The notes below the pieces were generated by a model. The model was not told the origin of the DNA, made no database searches, and saw only the letters and a list, made by a program, of their open reading frames with translations. From DATLAN01 sp035527455 (GTDB lineage Bacteria > Planctomycetota > Planctomycetia > Pirellulales > Thermoguttaceae), in NCBI GenBank assembly GCA_035527455.1, contig DATLAN010000012.1, positions 1 to 9,052 of the forward strand: a stretch of 9,052 nucleotides of DNA, read 5' to 3'. Shown here one piece after another: positions 6,701 through 9,052 of the stretch. Numbering within the stretch: the first letter of the stretch is position 1; the number at the start of each line of letters is the position of its first letter. The position numbers were made by a program, and so were the translations under genes.

Positions 6701-9052
6701 GGGATCGTGAACGTCAATCCCATCGGCGACAAGGATTATAGCGGTCTGACCGCCGCCAGCGGCGGGGCGATGATGACCATCGACGCCCCCCTTCCCAATA
6801 CGTCCGCTTTGCGGGTCACCGGCGGCGCCACGATCGTGCTCAACCAACCGGTGACCACCAGCGGCCCCTCGCAGACGACCGTGAACGCCGGCACGCTGGA
6901 GGTCAACGCGGCGCTTGCCACCGGCACCGTGAACATCAGCAACTCCGGCACGGTCAACGTCACCGCCGGCGGAAGCCTCGCCGCCGACGCGCTGACGATC
7001 GACAACGGCTCCTTGACGGTCCCGCACCCGCTGGATCTGACCGCCTTGACGTTTCTCCGCGGCACCTTCAACCGGCCCGCAGGCGCCGCGGGCGACCTCT
7101 CCGTGTCCGGCAGCCTGACGGTCGGGACTTCGCTCGACATGACGGGCTCGACGCTGACGACCACGGCGGGAGCAACCGACGTCAACGTAGCCACGGGCGG
7201 CCAGTTGATCGTTTCCGGGCCCCTGCTCGGCGCCCAGATGAACGTCGACGGCGCGGTGCACACGGCCGGGTTCAGCATGACGGACGTGATCGTCGGCGCC
7301 ACCGGCAGCTTGAACACGTCCGCCGACTCCAACGCGGCCACCGTCAAGGTCAACGGCAACTCGACGGTAAACACTCATGGGAACTTGCTGACGGTCGGCG
7401 ATACGCTGAAGATCCCCGGCTTGCTGACGGCCACCGTCACGGCCGGCGATTTCGGCGTCGTTTCCGATAACCTGGCCCTCGGGGTGAAGACCTTGGCGAT
7501 CAACGGCACAGTCACCGTCAGCGGCCCGCCCCCTCTCCCCACCGAGGGACTTCAACTCTGGCTGGATGCCGGCGAGATCAGCGGGCTCAGTGACGGGGAC
7601 ACCGTCACGCAATGGCTCGATCGGTCCGGGCTGGACCATCATGCCGACAATCTCGGCCGCGGCGATCCGAAGTATGTTGCCAGCGGCCTCAACGGCATGC
7701 CCGTGGTCAGTTTCACCGATGATCAACTCTTTACGACTTACAACTTCGACGCTCTCAGCGAGTACAGTATCTTCACGGTTGCCCGGTATACGGGCGGCGA
7801 CAGCGAACGGATCATCAGCTCCAAAGACCACAACTGGCTGTTCGGGTTCCACGGCAACGGGGACGAGAAATGGCATGCGGAGGCATGGATTCAGCAGACG
7901 GGCACCGCCAACACGGATTGGCACCTGCACGCCGGCACCATGACCGGCGACGCTGATCCCATGGCCGCCTTCTGGAAGGACGGCAATCTGCTGACCGAAA
8001 ACAACACCAACTCGAACAATACCAACTACAAGCCGGGTCGATTGTCGCTCGGTGGCTATAACACCACCGAGTTCTCGAACGCGGAGGTCGCCGAGGTCCT
8101 GATCTACGACAGCGTCCTCTCCGACGACGACCTGAATACTCTCGGCGACTACCTGACGGAGAAATACAGCCTGACGACCAGCTACCCGGGAGCAGGTGTC
8201 GGCGGGGACGAGCCCGTCAGTTTGAACAACCTCACCGGCGCCGGCACGCTGATCGGCGACGTCGCAGTCAGCGGCAAGACGAGTCCCGGCGGCGAGGCCC
8301 CGCTCTTTGGGCCCTCCGCCGGCGTCAACCCGACCATCCGCCACGGCTTGCTCAACCAGCACGTCGGCACGTTGACGTTCGTGGGGTATCCGCAAATGGT
8401 CGTCGAAGAGGACGCCCAAGGCAATCTCATTTCCAAGCCCGCGACGACCTTCGAGATCTTCAGCGATCAGAGCGACAAGATCGTCGTGACGGGCACGCCG
8501 ACGATCGACTCGGAGATGGTCCTCGACGGCGACGTGACGCTCCGCGGGATCGGCGTGCTGTGGAACGGCAGCGTGCCGCAAGGTCACATCGCGTCGACCG
8601 ACCCGGGCAACGTGCCCTCGGAGCCGTTGACCCTGACGCTCGTCGAGGCCGAAAACGCCCCGATCAATCTGCTCATCGGCATGTTCGACGCTCCGGAAGC
8701 GTTCGGCGGTACTCACATCGGCAGCGGCATTTTCAACATGGACGTCCACCCGGTCCTGGCGACGACGCAAGAGGTGTACGACCAGAACGTGCCCGGCAAG
8801 CTCCTCTGGATGGAACTCGGCCAAACGGATCCGCTCAGCCAGCCCATCCCCGAGGATATGTGGGGACTGAGGTACTATCCGGTCGATCCGAGCAACCCGA
8901 ACTCGGGATTTCTCCCGAAGGTCACCGACGCCAACGGCCTGACTTACCACCTGGCCTACGACACGTTGACCTATTACAAGGACCCGGCCGGCATTCCCCG
9001 GCTTGCGGAGGATGAGGTTTTTTCCACGGTGACCGGCGACTTCTTCATCGCC
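2..9052 (+). CDS. Giant multidomain surface/secreted protein with LamG, PA14 and autotransporter-type beta-strand repeats (partial at both ends)
   Basis: A single reading frame is open across the whole window (3017 codons) with no in-frame stop; both ends run off, so neither start codon, signal peptide nor C-terminal anchor is visible. Domain order by residue of the fragment: LamG 1-233 (N-terminus missing), beta-repeat 234-436, LamG 437-646, beta-repeat 647-987, LamG 988-1196, beta-repeat 1197-1401, PA14-like 1402-1554, beta-repeat 1555-1784, ConA-like 1785-2011, long beta-repeat 2012-2515, ConA-like 2516-2724, passenger-end and unassigned tail 2725-3017. Composition is Gly/Thr/Ser/Ala/Val-rich with four Cys, as in exported beta-solenoid proteins. 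LamG and PA14 folds commonly bind glycans, so an adhesin or polysaccharide-binding role outside the cell is inferred; no catalytic motif was found. Coding on this strand is certain from domain content; precise function and organism (probably Planctomycetota) are inference. Confidence 0.96.
701..1309 (+). other. Beta-strand-repeat stretch A (between LamG 1 and LamG 2)
   Basis: Residues 234-436. Short alternating hydrophobic strands separated by Gly/Asn turns, for example 'SGVLTVNSAF', 'KPITFASATIDA', 'TTITGNVLLKGGVFSVGG' and 'GPVTLAGVTIDANA', as expected of a beta-solenoid. It ends with a PATR-like motif (1103-1282) and a Pro/Gly linker ('GPGPVDA') leading into LamG 2. Its opening ('MDGADSELVSESISAMNLG') is the most divergent of the caps that start these stretches. 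Confidence 0.72.
1103..1282 (+). repeat. PATR-like autotransporter-associated beta-strand repeat 1
   Basis: Starts with 'FNFAKSGPGRFTATAG' and ends with 'NNVVLSGGTLEITG'. This matches the family pattern of a 'l.KsGaGtL.l.G' strand followed some tens of residues later by 'l.gGtL.v.g'. It is the first of five copies in the protein, the next beginning at 2741. Its closing strand directly precedes the linker to LamG 2. Confidence 0.72.
1310..1939 (+). other. LamG/concanavalin-A-like domain 2
   Basis: Residues 437-646. Motifs in order: 'VSQWLFESGGGDILRDSAGG', 'HDGVITGATWVNDP', 'LSFDGTDDYVDVP', 'LTISLWQYGD', 'VVWDAGNSYDRISK', 'GQWNHWVFTK', 'AFLNGVEWNSGTG', 'GLKIGSRADGG' and 'LIDDFMVFDRVLSPEEI'. 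This is a complete LamG of the 'WDxG...YDR.xK...GQWNHW.FTK' subgroup that I associate with planctomycete and other PVC surface proteins. It holds one cysteine ('KNCTIFF'). It is closely related, also at DNA level, to LamG 3. Confidence 0.93.
1382..1771 (+). repeat. Intragenic duplication, copy 1 (core of LamG 2)
   Basis: Four blocks are nearly identical in DNA to blocks in LamG 3 (3026-3436): 1382-1420 against 3026-3064, 1529-1546 against 3158-3175 (16 of 18 bases), 1700-1729 against 3359-3388 (29 of 30 bases) and 1754-1771 against 3419-3436 (17 of 18). Offsets between the copies are 1644, 1629, 1659 and 1665, all multiples of three, so the copies differ by in-frame insertions and deletions. 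Confidence 0.85.
2402..2698 (+). repeat. Tandem array of five short beta-solenoid rungs
   Basis: Five consecutive segments of about 20-22 residues begin 'PVTIGPGGLLSLGGGEATF', 'SVVIGAGGTLSVGGTEGFF', 'PVTIGENATLSVTGTGNIF', 'SVTIHDGAQVLATGQADF' and 'GVTIVGPATQVGFDGS'. Shared pattern: V(T/V)I, a Gly/Asx turn, a second strand of the L-S-V type, a Gly turn, then an aromatic (Phe) stack position. The length and pattern fit one solenoid coil per repeat. Confidence 0.82.
2741..2926 (+). repeat. PATR-like autotransporter-associated beta-strand repeat 2
   Basis: Starts with 'DLVVAKVGAGTWPLSNAGSH' and ends with 'ASIELSGGTLEIW'. It has the same layout as copy 1: a K-x-G-A-G strand, an 'L.M..GTLKL' strand in the middle and a 'LSGGTLEI' closing strand, followed by a Pro-containing linker and LamG 3. 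Confidence 0.75.
2963..3589 (+). other. LamG/concanavalin-A-like domain 3
   Basis: Residues 988-1196. Motifs in order: 'AVGQWLGGSGNVLTDSSGNG', 'RDGAITGATWVNDPERG', 'LDFEGNDVVDIP', 'ITIALWQYGD', 'VYWDAGGTAGCCTDRMNKV', 'GQWNHWVFTKD', 'KIFLNGVEWMSATG', 'SFTIGTGSGGYYDG' and 'MIDDFVIYDRALTAEEI'. It is the sister copy of LamG 2. Unlike that copy it carries an insertion with two adjacent cysteines, half of all cysteines in the fragment. Fold call is confident. Confidence 0.93.
3026..3436 (+). repeat. Intragenic duplication, copy 2 (core of LamG 3)
   Basis: Counterpart of 1382-1771. The longest shared blocks encode 'ITGATWVNDP' and 'GQWNHWVFTK'. In these blocks even synonymous positions agree almost everywhere, while the sequence between the blocks has diverged freely. 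Confidence 0.85.
3590..4204 (+). other. Beta-strand-repeat stretch C (between LamG 3 and the PA14 domain)
   Basis: Residues 1197-1401. Opens with 'AAQDISVIGDSTLNLMTEE' and 'RALTFAGNGVMTVTG', continues with 'GGINAEMPVSGGSLTIGDG' and 'GPVTFGGLTLPG', and ends with a PATR-like motif (4010-4201). The cap and the 'GINA...V.GG.LTI..G' line recur in stretch D, which supports an older duplication of the whole unit. Confidence 0.74.
4010..4201 (+). repeat. PATR-like autotransporter-associated beta-strand repeat 3
   Basis: The best match to the family pattern in the protein: 'PFTLTKSGAGMLSVAPGG', then 'ATIEVRDGVLEVPG', closing with 'NQVVLSGGTFSAYG'. It abuts the PA14-like domain directly, without the Pro-rich linker seen before LamG 2-5. 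Confidence 0.82.
4205..4663 (+). other. PA14-like domain
   Basis: Residues 1402-1554. The core at 4400-4510 reads 'VGVFKPPVDGDYEFYTHGDD' and then 'EALWIDLDGNGDYEAG', the characteristic PA14 sequence of strand, 'G.Y.F....DD...L.iD' and Asp-rich loop. Later strands are 'KTGMVTLDSTKVYDFAFVAY' and 'GGGEFHELKLTPP'. PA14 domains occur in glycosidases, adhesins and toxins and often bind carbohydrate. Here the Asp-Asp pair and the 'DLDGNGD' loop are plausible calcium ligands (inferred). The first part (4205-4390) is less typical. It is the only PA14 among five LamG/ConA-type domains. Confidence 0.82.
4664..5353 (+). other. Beta-strand-repeat stretch D (between PA14 and ConA-like domain 4)
   Basis: Residues 1555-1784. 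After a short Trp-containing bridge ('VQAGWWGRRAFSGIDL') it opens with the clearest copy of the cap, 'LDFTVTADSTLNVQG', followed by 'GNLTLNSGILSVTG'. It continues with 'ITGINAQVEVTGGPLTIPGG' and finishes with a PATR-like motif at 5141-5314. The linker 'NSPIPLPSLPDK' leads into the next globular domain. Confidence 0.74.
5141..5314 (+). repeat. PATR-like autotransporter-associated beta-strand repeat 4
   Basis: 'AVVISKSGSVELALAQPN', then 'LENAVFDAREGVLKMIG', closing with 'QARLSGGTLKLVG'. The K-S-G is kept but the following A-G is replaced by Ser-Val, so it is a degenerate copy. The 'LENA.F....G.L' middle strand is shared with copy 5. Confidence 0.7.
5354..6034 (+). other. LamG/concanavalin-A-like domain 4 ('LDAG' type)
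   Basis: Residues 1785-2011. Motifs: 'KLVLHLDAGDVDGDGNPDII', 'IGTWADTSGNDKDVAQ', 'PVLRFDGTDDYLAGP', 'TFTFVAVWNA', 'GPYAAGEWNLSVMTLNG', 'GVRVGNKL', 'FNGDIAEILIYNDILTDEE' and 'VDVHLANKYGL'. This belongs to the ConA-like group beginning 'LWLDA....DG' and ending 'v..YL..KYgl', distinct from LamG 2 and 3 but sharing its type with domain 5. The Asp-rich 'DVDGDGNPD' near its start may bind calcium (inferred). Confidence 0.87.
6035..7546 (+). other. Long beta-strand-repeat stretch E (between ConA-like domains 4 and 5)
   Basis: Residues 2012-2515, the longest stretch (about 500 residues) without a globular domain. Opens with 'IDLRGTSFSVTADSTLEANT' and 'GPLTIDSGFTLTTTG', holds a degenerate PATR-like motif at 6302-6478, then many short Thr/Ala/Gly-rich strands such as 'GTLEVNAALATGTVNISNSG', 'SLAADALTIDNGSLTVP', 'GSLTVGTSLDMTGSTLTTTA' and 'LAINGTVTVSG'. 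The linker 'GPPPLPTEG' follows. There are no cysteines and few aromatic residues, consistent with an extended solenoid rod. Confidence 0.75.
6302..6478 (+). repeat. PATR-like autotransporter-associated beta-strand repeat 5 (degenerate)
   Basis: 'NLTIAIGGSGRTNLTRPG', 'LENATFRLDSGELAGLIG' and 'EFAFNGGRLLVSSPGG' follow the layout of copies 1-4, but the K-S-G-A-G signature is reduced to G-G-S-G. Unlike the other copies it is not followed by a globular domain; the beta region continues for about 1 kb. Confidence 0.5.
7547..8173 (+). other. LamG/concanavalin-A-like domain 5 ('LDAG' type)
   Basis: Residues 2516-2724. Motifs: 'GLQLWLDAGEISGLSDGD', 'VTQWLDRSGLDHHADN', 'PVVSFTDDQLFTTYNF', 'YSIFTVARYTGG', 'NWLFGFHGNGDEKWHAEAW', 'WHLHAGTMTGD', 'AFWKDGNLL', 'RLSLGGYNT', 'FSNAEVAEVLIYDSVLSDDD' and 'LGDYLTEKYSL'. 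It is the same subtype as domain 4, with an extra His/Trp-rich stretch at 7831-7935. No Cys. Fold call is confident; ligand unknown. Confidence 0.88.
8174..9052 (+). other. C-terminal passenger-end region and unassigned tail (cut by the window)
   Basis: Residues 2725-3017. It starts 'VSLNNLTGAGTLIGDVAVSG' followed by 'KTSPGGEAP', then 'GTLTFVGYPQMVVEED', 'TTFEIFSDQSDKIVVTG' and 'MVLDGDVTLRGIGVLWNG'. This follows the order seen at the end of many PATR proteins: 'GsGt..GdV.vsG...PG..P', 'GtLtf.G', 'EI...sD.l.V.G...l.G.L'. From about 8627 ('LTLTLVEAENAP', 'FGGTHIGSGIFNMDVHP') to the end ('GLRYYPVDPSNPNSG', 'GLTYHLAYDTLTYYKD') I recognise no named domain. In relatives a sorting or anchoring segment often follows this region; none is visible here. 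Confidence 0.6.

Noticed and set aside
4736..8950. Minus-strand ORF of 1404 codons
   Set aside because: It is the codon-aligned shadow of the sense gene. Its translation is rich in Arg, Asp, Gly, Val and His without domain structure, while the sense strand shows two ConA-like domains and PATR repeats over the same bases.
8560..9015. Plus-strand ORF of 151 codons in another frame
   Set aside because: Arg/Gly/Pro-rich shadow; the main frame continues open to the window end with coherent strand patterns.
8627..9052. PEP-CTERM or other C-terminal sorting signal
   Set aside because: No 'PEP' motif followed by a hydrophobic helix and basic tail is present before the window ends; any such signal would lie downstream.

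Overview
The window lies inside one very long protein-coding gene on the + strand. Reading codons from position 2, I find no in-frame stop from position 2 to the last base (9052). That gives 3017 sense codons with neither the true start nor the true stop present. No second gene, RNA gene, promoter, terminator, mobile element or CRISPR array could be supported. The DNA is visibly GC-rich with a strong preference for G/C in the third codon position.

The product looks like a giant secreted or surface-attached protein: rich in Gly, Thr, Ser, Ala, Val and Asn/Asp, with only four cysteines. It alternates two kinds of module. The first kind is six globular, lectin-like domains: LamG/concanavalin-A-like folds at 2-700 (cut by the window edge), 1310-1939, 2963-3589, 5354-6034 and 7547-8173, plus a PA14-like domain at 4205-4663. 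The second kind is beta-strand-repeat stretches between and after them (701-1309, 1940-2962, 3590-4204, 4664-5353, 6035-7546, 8174-9052). These resemble autotransporter-associated beta-strand repeat (PATR) regions and are probably right-handed beta-solenoid. Four stretches open with a cap related to 'DFTVTADSTLN' (the first is more divergent). Four close with a 'KSGAG...' strand followed by a line like 'LSGGTLEI', after which the next globular domain begins. The protein therefore reads as a long rod with carbohydrate-binding-type domains inserted along it.

The C-terminal part (8174-9052) begins with a passenger-end signature ('LTGAGTLIGDVAVSG...SPGGEAP'), so the protein end and any sorting or anchoring signal probably lie not far beyond the window. 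This combination (LamG subfamily with 'GQWNHWVFTK', 'LWLDAG' ConA-like domains, PA14 and PATR repeats in one giant GC-rich gene) is typical of Planctomycetota and related PVC bacteria. That assignment is inferred from family knowledge, not from a search. The function is most plausibly adhesion or polysaccharide binding at the cell surface; no catalytic domain is recognisable.

The most notable points are the modular repetition of a lectin-plus-solenoid unit, a DNA-level duplication of LamG domains 2 and 3, a clean five-rung repeat array at 2402-2698, and very long codon-aligned antisense ORFs that are explained by codon usage.
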